Source: Paroedura picta
Lineage: Eukaryota; Chordata; Lepidosauria; Squamata; Gekkonidae
Direction of reading: 5' to 3'
DNA: 64,000 bases
NCBI RefSeq assembly: GCF_049243985.1
Contig: NC_135377.1
Coordinates: 69,819,645 to 69,883,644 of the forward strand
The notes below the pieces were generated by a model that did not search any database, was not told where the DNA came from, and worked only from the letters and a program-made list of their open reading frames with translations. Below, piece after piece: positions 24,501 to 30,904 of this stretch; position 1 is the first letter of the stretch; every line of letters starts with the position of its first letter. A program made the position numbers and the translations under genes.

Positions 24501-24957
24501 GTTGGAGGGAGAGGAAAGGTGATTGGAAGCCGCTTTGAGACTCCTTTGGGTAGAGAAAAGCAGCATATAAGAACCAGCTCTTCTTCTTCAGTAATATCTG
24601 AGCTCTCTCAGCCTCACCCACCTCACAGGGTGTCCGTTGTGGGGAGAGGGAAAGGAAGGCAAAAGCTGCTTTGAGACTCCTCTGAATAGTGAAAAGCAGG
24701 GTATAAAAGCCAACTTTTCTTCAGTTGTTCAGTTTTTGCATGGTTTGTGGAAAGGCCGGAGTGTAGGGGCTTCCCTGACCTCCTCTGGCAAACCGTTCCA
24801 CAAGTTGGCAGCCACAACAGGGAAAGGAAACATACGGCTGTTGTAGAATAATTCAATCCCCAAACTCACCTACGGAAGCAGGGAGAACGGTCGTTGAGGA
24901 CTTACCTTGAGTTAGGCAGAGTAGCTGACAGCAGCAATGTACCGAAGATCTGAGCAT
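9314..24957 (-). CDS. CD83: CD83 antigen, five coding exons
   Basis: CD83 is a type I membrane glycoprotein of mature dendritic cells, activated lymphocytes and thymic epithelium; it stabilises surface MHC class II and CD86 and supports CD4 T-cell selection. The joined exons give 242 residues. Residues 1-17 begin a signal peptide. A V-type Ig domain follows (EVVATC...LLPC about 31-44, ISWYK 57-61, DSGTYKC 112-118). C36, C44, C118 and C140 match the conserved cysteines, and WDPQV (48-52) is the same as in human CD83. NSS, NSS, NAT and NES sequons suggest heavy glycosylation. Residues 156-174 are the membrane segment, ending FFTC as in human IIFTC. The tail is 68 residues against about 42 in human. 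All splice sites are GT-AG and all phases agree (1,0,1,0). Other repeats fill the introns but none interrupts an exon. Confidence 0.93.
9600..9718 (+). repeat. LINE ORF2 C-terminal fragment (CR1/L2 clade)
   Basis: 'ggcggaatgagctggcag...gaggtccaggccctgacggagc...ttccacagggcctgtgaaa' matches the common end of squamate CR1/L2-clade reverse transcriptase reading frames (PxxWNxLPxxVR, FKxxLKTxLF). It lies in CD83 intron 4. Frame is decayed. Confidence 0.6.
9865..10035 (-). repeat. MIR/CORE-like SINE
   Basis: Plus-strand reading shows the reverse complement of the MIR-like SINE: 'ctgaggg agctctgagagaac', 'cccaaggtcagccagctgg', 'atcaaacccggctctccagatta', 'ctcttaaccaccacacc'. It is followed at once by a piece of the 'cattttctcc' family (about 10040-10122). 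Confidence 0.75.
10260..10760. other. CD83 intron 4, nothing recognised
   Basis: AT-rich unique-looking intron sequence without repeat or exon signals. Confidence 0.35.
10763..10830 (-). repeat. CR1 LINE 3' end
   Basis: 'agaatcctagagatgaaagg' then 'ggccatctagtccaaccccc' is the reverse complement of the CR1 3' UTR end with its ATTCTATGAT terminal motif. Confidence 0.65.
10831..11640. other. CD83 intron 4, nothing recognised
   Basis: The stretch to about 11150 may be decayed LINE sequence, but I cannot place it. No exon signals. Confidence 0.3.
11641..11712 (+). mobile_element. hAT snapback element, left arm only
   Basis: CAGGGGTGGCCAAACTGTGG followed by the arm to 'cccttgccagcatg'. The right arm is absent. 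Older and more diverged than the 136-bp copies. Confidence 0.7.
11926..12057. mobile_element. hAT snapback element, 132 bp
   Basis: Begins CAGGGGTAGTCAACCTG, ends AGGTTGACAACCCCTG, the two halves being near-complete inverted copies about a 'gccagcg...tgctggc' centre. Exact 8-bp target duplication ccctaggg (11918-11925 and 12058-12065), the hallmark of hAT transposition. No coding capacity. Confidence 0.9.
12066..12723. other. CD83 intron 4, nothing recognised
   Basis: No repeat family recognised. A minus-strand open frame that runs through 12494-12769 overlaps the true membrane exon in the wrong phase. Confidence 0.35.
12724..12830 (-). CDS. CD83: CD83 exon 4, stalk and membrane segment
   Basis: Acceptor 'tgccttccag' then GCTGCCCAGAG; donor TGT|GTAAGT at 12724/12723. 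Together with the last base of exon 3 it reads GCPEPLEDATFKKHRAELLL and onward through a hydrophobic run to FFTC. This is close to human GCPAQRKEETFKKYRAEIVL, including the membrane-proximal ETFKK/RAE block, and is the clearest single proof of CD83 identity with exon 2. Confidence 0.95.
12930..13161 (-). CDS. CD83: CD83 exon 3, second half of the Ig V domain
   Basis: Acceptor 'aatgttttacag' then CTCAAC; donor AAAAG|GTATCA at 12930/12929. It encodes 77 residues from LNKKSEELSKVEWKK to NTITLIVK. SLRIKNATIYDSGTYKC lies beside human SLKIRNTTSCNSGTYRC, giving the F-strand Cys of the V domain and a conserved N-glycosylation sequon. The frame stays open for 69 nt upstream of the acceptor, but the exon 2 phase and the human K|L junction both point to 13161 as the border. 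Confidence 0.95.
13250..13373 (+). repeat. Repeat of the 'aaggtgcctctggactc' family, rearranged
   Basis: A reversed piece (ccagtggcacctttaa, about 13253-13270) is followed by a forward piece 'caaggtgctcctggactcagactttgttct...cggctacccacctgaa' (13313-13373). Other copies: 29905-30045, 32086-32232, 46340-46392 and 63735-63826. Class unknown to me. Confidence 0.55.
13583..13725. repeat. Inverted-end MITE with 'ctagtggtcaaatt' ends
   Basis: Left end 'ttttgctacctctagtggtc' pairs with right end 'gaccactagagggggcaaag'. The inside holds 'ctgcagatttaaacttcagg'. A sister copy is at about 19028-19150. Lies in CD83 intron 2. Confidence 0.6.
13726..14783. other. CD83 intron 2, nothing recognised
   Basis: Unique-looking intron sequence. 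Short frames here lack splice-site or domain support. Confidence 0.35.
14784..15113 (-). mobile_element. SPIN-like non-autonomous hAT element, copy 2
   Basis: Starts CAGTGGTTCTCAACCTG and ends AGGAAGGTTGAGGACCACTG, with 'ggttggaggaattgtattaaagg' near the right end as in SPIN. It is the reverse orientation of the element at 3578: both share the inner blocks 'ggccaagctgct' next to a C/G homopolymer and 'gatccattgttcatga'. Flanks ctgtgagg/ccatgagg agree at 6 of 8. No transposase. Confidence 0.85.
15117..15350. repeat. Probable LINE-derived fragment
   Basis: 'ctgcattctggaccagttgcactttcc', 'acagaagtccaatctagaggtgac' and 'gcatggataactg' resemble a segment I associate with squamate LINEs, as does 24745-24830. 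Identification is from memory of the pattern only. Confidence 0.35.
15757..16097. mobile_element. Non-autonomous hAT element ('gagaaacccc' family), 341 bp
   Basis: CAGCCTCTCTCAACG at the left and GGTTGAGAAAGCCTT at the right, with an exact 8-bp duplication ctttagag (15749-15756 and 16098-16105). Inner blocks: 'gttgagaaatccctgaaac', 'agtggcgcaatcatgcagaa', 'ggccatatcacctgataaa', 'aaaccccagggtttcacgaaa'. Good reference copy for the family. Confidence 0.9.
16106..16905. other. CD83 intron 2, nothing recognised
   Basis: AT-rich, unique-looking. Confidence 0.35.
16906..17030. mobile_element. hAT snapback element, diverged
   Basis: CAGGGGTGGCCAGACTGGCTC on the left, mirrored arm ending 'ctggagagccaccctttgg'. 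Both arms carry the 'ccatggactacaattccca' core. More mutations than the 36168 and 44690 copies. Confidence 0.8.
17383..17478 (-). repeat. MIR/CORE-like SINE, 3' part
   Basis: 'gccctaccttttcctaaggagtcccaaagtggcctaca' and 'ccccacaacaggcaccct' are the reversed 3' half of the MIR-like SINE. Confidence 0.65.
17479..17618 (-). repeat. CR1 LINE fragment
   Basis: 'cttagcctttcctcatagggattg', 'cactctcctctacaccctttc' and 'catccagaactg' match the CR1 stretch known from birds, turtles and squamates. It abuts a 'cattttctac' family piece at 17617-17735. Confidence 0.55.
17736..18216. other. CD83 intron 2, nothing recognised
   Basis: No repeat or exon recognised. Confidence 0.3.
18217..18450 (-). repeat. 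CR1 3' end split by a hAT element
   Basis: 'atagaatcatagagttcaaagg...ggccatctagtccaagcccctgctcagtgcaggatcagcctaaag' continues after the insertion as 'catccaggataacc'. It is the minus-strand CR1 3' UTR end. Confidence 0.7.
18291..18426. mobile_element. hAT snapback element, 136 bp
   Basis: Near-perfect palindrome starting CAGGGGTAGTCAAACTGCGG. Exact target duplication gcctaaag (18283-18290 and 18427-18434). It is inserted in the CR1 end, so it is younger. Differs by only a few bases from the 36168 copy. Confidence 0.93.
18672..18892 (+). repeat. MIR/L2-tailed SINE
   Basis: 'gggggacccaggttcaaatctcac' (B-box-like), 'ctactttacagggttgttgctatgaggataaaatg' and an (AAAT)n end. A second subfamily related to the SINE at 26963. 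Confidence 0.7.
19028..19150. repeat. Inverted-end MITE, sister of 13583
   Basis: 'ccctgcagatgtaaactgcaggtttt...caacactagagggagcaacacatg' follows the same order as 13640-13715. The left end is decayed. Confidence 0.5.
19251..19405. mobile_element. hAT snapback element, diverged
   Basis: Both arms with 'ggactacaattccca' and 'tttgtagtccatggacatctggagag' are present, with a rebuilt centre containing 'ggagatgtgatgggatgtgatg'. Confidence 0.75.
19475..19697 (-). repeat. MIR/L2-tailed SINE
   Basis: 'ttatattctgcctttctcctcag', 'ctgactggccaaaggccacccag'-like and 'gggatttgaaccagggt' in reversed order. Lies in CD83 intron 2. Confidence 0.65.
19698..20204. other. CD83 intron 2, nothing recognised
   Basis: Unique-looking, with a short CA-rich run near 19885. 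Confidence 0.3.
20205..20365. repeat. Interspersed repeat, 'gttgcca' family
   Basis: Starts agggttgccaatttcca and ends agttgccaaccct, so the ends are inverted. This is the copy that best shows the terminal inverted repeats of this family. Confidence 0.5.
20366..21734. other. CD83 intron 2, nothing recognised
   Basis: AT-rich intron sequence, no repeat recognised by eye, one G-run near 21522. Confidence 0.3.
21735..22572. repeat. Cluster of 'gttgcca / cattttctcc' repeats
   Basis: Three copies follow each other: about 21735-21910, 22070-22250 and 22355-22572 (the last reversed relative to the others). A short (TG)n is at 22258-22284. Confidence 0.5.
22704..23330. mobile_element. hAT element ('gagaaacccc' family) with a nested SINE
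   Basis: Ends CAGCCTTTCTCAACTT and GGTTGAGAAGCCCG, flanks acctatgt/tcttatgt (6 of 8). The family body is continuous across the SINE inserted at its 'gaccatatatggtcat' site. Confidence 0.85.
22917..23202 (-). repeat. Sauria-type SINE nested in a hAT element
   Basis: Full-length on the minus strand, from 'cacaagaggctc' (tRNA-like head) to the (TTTACC)n tail. It sits 245 bp upstream of CD83 exon 2 in transcript-downstream order, inside intron 2. Confidence 0.85.
23447..23577 (-). CDS. CD83: CD83 exon 2, first half of the Ig V domain
   Basis: Acceptor 'tttgtgtcttgcag' then TCTGGCG; donor AAG|GTAAAA at 23447/23446. It reads REVVATCNEDALLPC, then RVVWDPQVTYKEISWYK, beside human PEVKVACSEDVDLPC and TAPWDPQVPYTVSWVK. 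It carries two cysteines (residues 36 and 44) and the V-domain core tryptophan (59). Too short to be found by open-frame length; found by its splice sites and the WDPQV motif. Confidence 0.96.
23622..23960. repeat. GC-rich element with a terminal hairpin
   Basis: It opens with a hairpin, 'cccattgtatccggaaatacaatggg' at 23636-23661, then goes on with GC-rich sequence that includes further inverted words (attggctgggccaatc, ggattggcccgg). A similar layout (hairpin then GC-rich body with inverted words) is at 57112-57440. Probably a mobile element, class not recognised. Lies in CD83 intron 1. Confidence 0.45.
23961..24290. other. CD83 intron 1, nothing recognised
   Basis: No repeat or exon recognised. 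Confidence 0.3.
24330..24722 (+). repeat. MIR/CORE-like SINE plus tandem copy of its 3' half
   Basis: A full copy spans 24330-24590; its 3' half ('ctctctcagcctcacccacctcacag' to 'gggtataaaagccaac') is repeated at 24600-24722. The first 24 bases are also repeated in front, at 24291-24314. Confidence 0.8.
24745..24830. repeat. Probable LINE-derived fragment
   Basis: 'ggcttccctgacctcctctggcaaaccgttccacaag' followed by 'gccacaacagggaa' resembles the same LINE segment as 15117-15350. Uncertain. Confidence 0.3.
24906..24957 (-). CDS. CD83: CD83 exon 1, start codon and signal peptide
   Basis: ATG at 24957-24955 opens MLRSSVHCCCQLLCLTQ, then a split codon at donor CAAG|GTAAGT (24906/24905). A Cys/Leu-rich hydrophobic run is what a signal peptide needs, and the phase-1 end fits exon 2. 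Human exon 1 is similarly short (MSRGLQLLLLSC). No other in-phase ATG with a donor is seen between here and exon 2. Confidence 0.82.
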
Positions 24958-25064
24958 GTTGCACAAGCGGTTGAGAGATTTGCTCTTTTCAGGAGAAGCT
25001 AAATGACAGAAGTGAAAGATGTAAAGAGCATGCTGCTCTTTACAATGCAGGAAACAGACGGTTC

Positions 25065-25074
25065 GGGATTTCCC
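25065..25074. promoter_or_regulatory. NF-kappaB site upstream of CD83
   Basis: GGGATTTCCC matches the GGGRNNYYCC consensus fully. It is 108 bp upstream of the CD83 ATG. NF-kappaB induction of CD83 is established in mammals, so the place and sequence agree with function. Confidence 0.6.
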
Positions 25075-25096
25075 AGCTGAAGGCCCCTACTGAAGG

Positions 25097-25106
25097 GGAA
25101 AGTCCG
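25097..25106 (-). promoter_or_regulatory. Second NF-kappaB-like site upstream of CD83
   Basis: On the minus strand CGGACTTTCC differs from the classical GGGACTTTCC at one base. It is 22 bp from the first site, a spacing that would let both bind. Confidence 0.4.
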
Positions 25107-25109
25107 GCA

Positions 25110-25592
25110 GGCTTCCCTCAATCTTCTCTTGAATAACAACTGATCGTCATCAGGGAGGGGAAAATGTCAGCAGCTTGATCACAAGGGGGAATCGTACTAT
25201 TGGATCTGGGGCATGGGGAGATGGAAGGGAAGACTGTTTTCTTCCTTGCACATAGCAAAATGGAGGCACAATGTTACAATTCCAGTGCCTGAGTGGCCAG
25301 ATTGTTTTGGACATGGAAAGGAGGGAGAGGAAAGGACTCACTGGATGCAAAGGGACATGCGGAATGAAAGGAAAGCGGGTCAGGTGACAGGTGAAGGCAC
25401 AAGAAAAAGTGAGCTGGAGAAGGAGACAGGAGCTAACCGGTAGAGAAGGATGAGGAGAGATCTGTAGGAACAGGAAAGGGGGGGTAGTAGACATGGGTCA
25501 TGTTATATATGTGGGCATCCTATGCCACAAGGCATTATGTGAACAAAGGCTTGTAGACTTCACAATTGCTACCAATCACTAACTGATTAGAG
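25110..25592. other. CD83 upstream region, nothing else recognised
   Basis: Not notably CpG-rich, no TATA box or repeat recognised. Confidence 0.3.
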
Positions 25593-25727
25593 CAGGGGTA
25601 GTCGAACTGCAGCCCTCCAGATGTCCTTGGACTACAATTCCCATGAGCCCCTGCCAGCGAATGCTGGCAGGGCTCATGGGAATTGTGGTCCATGGACATC
25701 TGGAGGGCCGCAGTTTGACTACCCCTG
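25593..25727. mobile_element. hAT snapback element, 135 bp
   Basis: CAGGGGTAGTCGAACTGCAG to GTTTGACTACCCCTG. Flanks gattagag/gatgagag (7 of 8). Confidence 0.9.
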
Positions 25728-25735
25728 GATGAGAG

Positions 25736-26645
25736 ACTCTGAAAATGGACCAATGAAGTGCTCCCATTAAGGACCAATCAAGTTCTCTGGTGGGCTAGCC
25801 AAACTGTATATAAGTTCATGTTGTGTTTATATTCCCCATTCAGTGTTTGGAGTTGGTGTTGGATTGAATAAACTTTTCGGAAGAGCATTGTGGAGGAGCC
25901 CCTGCAATAATTTTTCAGGCTTAGAGGAATCCTGATGTCAGCTGACCAGACCTAAATGCCATGCTCCCTAGAAGTGACATCATTTCCTGTGTTAATAGGA
26001 GGCAGGCTCAAGGAGGACTGAGTGGGGGAGAGACAGGAGGCAGTTCAAAGTGGAGTAGACAGGCAGATGCATTAACCATGAGAGAACTGACTCATGTTCG
26101 GAAGGGGGAGCTATGGAAGCGGCCAGTTCCCTAACTCATGGCTGAGTCCATTAAGGCAGGACGGGCAAGGCTGCAGACCCCCTCCAGACCTCCTGTGGAC
26201 CCCTGGGAGGCCGTGGGGCCCTGGCTGGGAACCCCTGAACTAATGAGATGGCAGCTTCTGTGCTGGTCCCCCTGCTTTGTCATGCCCCTGCCTTCAGGCC
26301 TGCCTGGCACCTGCTTACTGCCCTTGAGGTGCCGTGCCAAAACTCAGGCTTTTGACAAGGGTTCTTTCCAATCTTTCCAGCTTTTTAAACGCCTGTTTCT
26401 GATCTCAGGTCTGTTTTAGACATCATTTTATGCTGTCCTTGGACTTGCTTCCCTGGCCTGGCAGTGTTTGTTTGTTTATTAATGGATACCTGCTTGTTTT
26501 AATTGTTAGCGGCTTCTAGCACAGCTCTGATGTGGCCCCGCAGAAATCTCCTCAACAAACAAAAAAAAGGACAGAGTGTAAATGGAGGGTTTTGATACGT
26601 TGCCAATCTGACCTCCCCCGACAATGAAAAGTTGGCAGATGAAGA
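25736..26645. other. Intergenic, repeat scraps only
   Basis: A piece near 25890-25935 ('gcaataatttttcaggcttagagg') recalls the 'gagaaacccc' hAT family. The rest is unassigned. Confidence 0.3.
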
Positions 26646-26649
26646 ATAA

Positions 26650-26908
26650 AAGCTGGCTTTTTAGATCCTGCTTTTCACTACCTGAAGGAGTCCCAAAGTG
26701 GATTACAAACAGCTTTCCCTTGCTCTTTCCCCACAACAGACACCCTGTGAGGTAGGTGGGGCTGAGGGAGCTCTGAGAGAACTGTTCTGTAAGAACAGTT
26801 CTCAAAGAACCATGACTGGCTCACGGTCACCCAGCCGGATTGAGGGATCAAACCCAGCTCTCCAGATTAGAGGTCACCACTCTTAACTGCTACACCATGC
26901 CAGCTCTC
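26650..26908 (-). repeat. MIR/CORE-like SINE
   Basis: Full reversed copy, from 'aaagctggctttttagatcctgcttttc' to 'ctcttaactgctacaccatgccagct'. Contains a small inverted duplication at 'gaactgttctgtaagaacagttc'. Confidence 0.8.
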
Positions 26909-26962
26909 ATGAAAAAGGGGCATAATGTCTGTCAACAACATGCCATAAAGATAACCTGTGAA

Positions 26963-27145
26963 ACCCAGTGTGATGCAGCGGTGAGTGTTGGATTAGAACT
27001 TGAAGGATTCAGGTTCCAATCTCCACACTGCCGTGAAAGCCCTTGGGGCACTTGCTCTAACCTACCTCACAGGGTTGTTGTGTATAGGGTTCCCCCCAGG
27101 CCAGGAGAAAGATGCCCTGAAGAGAAACTTAAAATGTGGTAATGG
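26963..27145 (+). repeat. MIR/L2-tailed SINE
   Basis: 'gcagcggtgagtgttggattag', 'gattcaggttccaatctcc' and 'ctacctcacagggttgttgt' in order. Confidence 0.7.
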
Positions 27146-27251
27146 GCTGCTGCAGCTTTTCCTAGCATGGAAGTAAATAGCATCCCATTAGACCTCTATC
27201 TGATTTTTAAAATTATTTTAGAAAATAAAGAAATTATACAAAAGAAGGAAA

Positions 27252-27402
27252 GAATTACACGGTATTCTGCACAAACTGGATACTGCACTTCCAATGAACT
27301 TTAGAAGTAAATTTTCCTGTTTTGCACAGGAAAATCCAGCTGCAAAAGCACACTGAATCCAAATGTGCATTATCCAACATGTGTGGAATACATATTATAT
27401 TA
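27252..27402. repeat. Palindromic MITE-like repeat, copy 2
   Basis: Same family as 4130-4262: 'aagtaaattttcctgttttgcacaggaaaatccag' lies at its centre and 'gtgcattatcc' in the right arm. Confidence 0.5.
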
Positions 27403-27579
27403 AAGAGAAAGGATTTCTTTCTCTCCCTCCAGAACTTTGGTAGGCCTAGATAAAGATAACATGGAGGAGGCATTCCCTTTGGGATGGTGGTATAGAAATC
27501 TTCTAATAAATTAATTTAATAAAATAAATAAGGTACAAACACTGTTTTAAGTACTTGGATCCTCGCTGATCCTTGTGAT

Positions 27580-27855
27580 GCTTAAACAGGCTCCACCAAA
27601 ATACATTGTAAGACCACACCCATGCCCTTGGAATGACCTACAAAAAGTTATCCGAAATGGGCAGTGAATAATCTGGAGGATGTGATGACTTAAATGCCGT
27701 TGAATTGTCACCTATGCTTTTATTATATTTTATATTGTTAATGTTGTTACTTGTATTGGTTTTAATCCGTTATTAATTTTTAATTGTATTATGTAAACTG
27801 CCCTGAGCCATTATGGGAGGACGATTTAGAAATTTAATAAATAATAACAATAATT
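27580..27855 (+). repeat. LINE 3' end (CR1/L2 clade)
   Basis: The C-terminal end of the reading frame is decayed (near 27630 'ccttggaatgacctacaaaa'), then a 3' UTR with 'gtaaactgccctgagccattatgggagg' and an A/T-rich (AATA)n terminus. Confidence 0.65.
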
Positions 27856-28032
27856 CTACACTAGCATGAACATTGTATTAAAATGAAAAATCGCATTCAT
27901 GTCCACAGGTTCTGATGTAAAGACTTGCATCTGGAACTTCTTGCTGCCACCAAGGGCAGAGATATATTTTTAGAGCACCTCATCTCATAATCAAGTATTA
28001 AGTTGGCAATTTTAGCAGTGCTTGCTGTAGAT

Positions 28033-28165
28033 CAGGGGTAGTCAAACTGCGGCCCCCCAATGTCCATGGACTACAATTCCCATGAGCCCCTGCCAGTTTG
28101 CTGGCAAGGGCTCATAGGAATTGTAGTCCATGGACATCTAGAGGGCCGCAGTTTGACTACCCCTG
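28033..28165. mobile_element. hAT snapback element in the left arm
   Basis: CAGGGGTAGTCAAACTGCGG to GTTTGACTACCCCTG. Target duplication is not clear, which fits a later deletion at the insertion site. It is absent from the right arm. Confidence 0.85.
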
Positions 28166-28218
28166 GTCCATATCATGACAACCATCTGGGGTACCTCCAA
28201 CAGTTTCAGCTCCTTAAA

Positions 28219-28491
28219 ATGCCACGACTAACGCTGCCTAAGCCAGTGCCTTCGCCTCACTACCCAAAGCCGTCAAGTTTGCGCTCCTTCCAAAGCCTGC
28301 CTAACTGCGCTCATCCTGGGACAGGCGGACCATTGCCCGGGGAAAAGGGTCCGTCGGTGCCCAGCCCACCCGGCTCGCGGGGACCGAGACGGAGACCAGG
28401 ACGGGGAAAGGATGGGCGGAGCGCCGTCGGTCTCGCCTGCTGGTTCCGCAGAAGCCAGTCGGAGTCTGGCGGCGCCACTGAAACCGACTAA
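28219..28491 (+). CDS. Possible open frame kept in both arms, left copy
   Basis: From the ATG in 'aaaatgccacg' the frame reads MPRLTLPKPVPSPHYPKPSS and runs 90 codons to a stop. Its mirror in the right arm (31438-31163, minus strand) reads MPRPALPKPTPSPHCPKPSS and stays open too. No domain, low complexity (Pro, Ser, Arg), CpG-rich. It may simply be open because GC-rich DNA has few stops. Confidence 0.2.
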   Translation: MPRLTLPKPVPSPHYPKPSSLRSFQSLPNCAHPGTGGPLPGEKGPSVPSPPGSRGPRRRPGRGKDGRSAVGLACWFRRSQSESGGATETD

Positions 28492-28756
28492 ACTGCGCCC
28501 CGAGCGGAATCCGGAGCCGGCGCTGGAGCGGGGCGCGGCCGCGGAAGCTCCCGGCCCGGCGGGCTGAAACTGGCTCGTCTTCTCACTGGCCTCTGCTGCT
28601 TCGGGCCGACGCCGCGTCCCTTGCTCACTTCCTACAGCGGCGAGGAGGGCAGAGCCCGAGGAAGTGCCTCCTTACCCCTCCCCTCGGTCTCCTCCCCTCT
28701 CCCGCCCAACTCCCATAGACGGTGAGCTGCCATAGAAGGTAGCAGGAGCGAGCGGG

Positions 28757-29330
28757 ACGCCTCATCGGGGCGGAATCCGATTCCTGGCTGCGCTGATTGG
28801 GTGTCCCCCTGCCCCGCCCTCCCAGTCGAAAACGCTGCCGGAGGGAAGGAAGAGCGCGCTTACGAAGCTTCTCGAATCGCTTTGCTTTCGCTTTCACTTT
28901 CCCTCCAGCTTCATTTTCGACGGGGAAGGCGGGGCAGGGGCGAGTGGGATGCCTCTCTGGGTTAATTGGATTCCTGGCTATGCTGCTTGGCCGTCCGCCT
29001 GCCCCGCCCTCCCCGTCGAAAATGCTGCTGGAGGGAGGAGGAGCTCTCAAGAAAGTTCCCGAAGCTTCCCGAATCACTTCGCTTTCATTTTCCCTTCTTT
29101 CCTCCAGCAGCGGCATTTTCGACGGTGAGGGCGGGGCAGGGGCGAGTAGGACGCCGCATCGGGGGGAAATCCGAGTTCTGGCTGCGTTGATTGGGCGCCG
29201 CCTGCCCTTGCCCCGCCCTCCCCGTCGAAAATGAAGCTGGAGGGGAGGAGGAGCTCTCTTAAGCAAGTTCCCGAAGCTTCCGAATCACTTTGCATTCAGT
29301 TTCCCCCACGTCATGTCGTTTCCAGAACCG
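28757..29330. repeat. Tandem array of a 200-bp GC-box/CCAAT unit
   Basis: Three units with the landmark TCGAAAA at 28826, 29016 and 29225 (spacing 190 and 209). Each unit has inverted ends around a centre: 'cattttcgacggggaaggcggggcagg' on one side, 'cctgccccgccctccccgtcgaaaat' on the other, centre 'gattcctggctgcgctgattggg'. GC boxes (GGGCGGGGC) and a CCAAT box (ATTGG) are in every unit. Between units: 'gttcccgaagcttcccgaat'. Further copies are at 31983-32080 and 32270-32520. It looks like a repeated CpG-island promoter, direction unknown. Confidence 0.75.
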
Positions 29331-29815
29331 CTCCCACCTGTCGCTCCCACGGAGGCCGCGGAAAGCAGCACGAGCCCAGGCCCCCGGCGGGCCTTTCTTT
29401 CCCGCCTCGTTTGGTGGTGGCTCCAACTCTTGTTTCGGGTTTGCAGCCTGGCGGCGGCGTTGGAACAACTCTTAGAAGCGGGCCAAGCCTTCTATGCCTG
29501 TTTTAGCGAAGGCCGACTGGCCGGCATGTACGCACATACAATCAATATACTCCTACATGCCGGGATAGTAGTTTGCTGTCTACGGCAGATCGCAATCCTC
29601 ATTGGTCTTCGTCAAGGCAGAGGCTGCCAGGCGACGCCCCCTTTAGAAGGCGTCCAAGTAGATTAAGCCTTACATTCAGCACGGAAGCTCGCATGCAAGC
29701 GCAACCCTTCGACGCTGCTCCGGCGCTTTGTCATTGGCTCTGACCACGCCCCAAACTCCGGAAGACCTTTCAGGCGAAACAGCCGCTCGCATTGACAAAT
29801 GCTTATTATTTTATT
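29331..29815. other. GC-rich spacer between the arms
   Basis: CpG-rich to about 29700, 'cacgtcatgtcgtttcc' being weakly repeated at 32500 ('cacgtcctgctgtgtc'). A plus-strand open frame of 117 codons (29313-29666) has no recognisable domain. Confidence 0.35.
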
Positions 29816-29904
29816 TATTTATTTATTTTTGGCGGCTGGAAACCGACGTCCTATGGAGGTGTGGCTGAAGAAATGTCTAAACTGATGGGGTGGGACAAAG
29901 TTTT

Positions 29905-30045
29905 GAGTCCAGATTGCATCTGAGGAAGTGAGCGTGCACACGGGAGCTCATACCTTGAATCAAACTTTGCTGGACTTCCAGGTGCCCCTGGACTCAAACT
30001 TTGTTCTGCCGCCTCAGTCCCACAGGGCCACCCACCTGAATCTGG
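29905..30045 (+). repeat. Repeat of the 'aaggtgcctctggactc' family
   Basis: 'tgaggaagtgagcgtgcacacgggagctcata...aggtgcccctggactcaaactttgttctgc' and 'gccacccacctgaa'. Best-preserved copy with 63735. Confidence 0.65.
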
Positions 30046-30156
30046 CGACACGGATTCAAGAAGCATTTTTATTTATTATTATAGTTATATTTTTGCTATT
30101 TTATTATAGCATGTTATATTTATGCTTTTGGGACTCACAGGAAACGTCTTATGGTA

Positions 30157-30352
30157 TGGTGACCAGATTTTAACATTGGTAAAGCAGGACACCATTGATT
30201 ACAAAATTAATTAAAACTTTGGTCTATATGGAGCAACAAAAATTTTCATAAAACGCATAGAGTGCAAAAATAGTATATTAATTTCAATATAAGTACAATT
30301 TGCCAGGTGCCCCCAGATGACCCTCCAAAAGTGGGACAATCTGGTCACTTTA
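30157..30352. mobile_element. Small DNA transposon with GTGACCAGATT ends
   Basis: Left GTGACCAGATTTTAACATTGG and right GTGGGACAATCTGGTCAC are inverted at the terminal 11 bases. A copy in opposite orientation is at 41029-41236, sharing 'ttggtaaagcaggacaccattga' and 'tccaaaagtgggacaatctgg'. About 200 bp, non-coding. Confidence 0.65.
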
Positions 30353-30680
30353 TTTTATGGGCGCTTTCAGCACGAAATAACACACTTTTAAAGCACTTTG
30401 CAGGCGGACTTTACTTTGGCAAATAGCAAAAAACTTCAATCCCACAGGGATTTCCGTTCCCTTCAAGACAACAGACGGAAGGCAGACAGTCCAAACGTCT
30501 TCGAAGGAGGATCCTCCGCACGATCCGCGAAGAGACGGTGTCTCCTACCCAGTATTAATTTTCGGGAAAGAAGAGCCTGAAGAAAAGCGATTCCTAACCT
30601 CGGACGGGCTTTCGTCTCCCGTGAAGTGCCTGTCGCAGGGATGCCCCTGGAGCTTCCATGTTGGGAAGAGGCGGCCGTGC
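30353..30680. other. Spacer, nothing recognised
   Basis: CpG content rises after 30470. No repeat or exon recognised. Confidence 0.3.
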
Positions 30681-30689
30681 CGTCTTGCA

Positions 30690-30830
30690 TTATCCTTAGC
30701 TGAACTGTACTGCATTATATTGGATTAAAGTGCATTGTACTGCATTGACTGGTACTCTACTGTCTTGAATCTCCGGTCAGGGATCGGGACCCTCTTCCGG
30801 CTCTCTGTCTCCCGGGGCGAGCAGGAGCGC
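30690..30830. repeat. Block repeated in inverse at 32668-32800
   Basis: 'ggatcgggaccctcttcc', 'tctgtctcccggggcgagcaggagcgccg' and the 'tgtactgcattatattgg' words recur as reverse complement at 32668-32800 ('cggcgctcctgctcaccccgggagacagag', 'caattcaatacaattt'). Confidence 0.65.
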
Positions 30831-30904
30831 CGCGCGGGCACCCCGAGACGGGTGGGCGGGGAAAATCCGGGCCCGGCAGCCCCCCTTAACGGGAGGGCCA
30901 GGGT

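Larger units (their letters stand above)
27968..28728. repeat. Left arm of a GC-rich inverted duplication
   Basis: From 'atatttttagagcacctcat' at 27973 to about 28728, this arm is the reverse complement of 31690 down to about 30905, with gaps. Shared blocks include 'aagccgtcaagtttgcgctcc', 'ctgggac...gcccggggaaaagg', 'gcagaagccagtcggagtc' with 'ggcgccactgaaaccgacta', and 'gcgaggagggcagag'. The left arm lacks some 130 bp present on the right, and at that place holds a hAT snapback element. Confidence 0.8.

Noticed and set aside
28625-29266. A 213-codon minus-strand frame
   Set aside because: It runs through the tandem GC-box units and repeats itself with them. No domain; neighbouring frames are open too.
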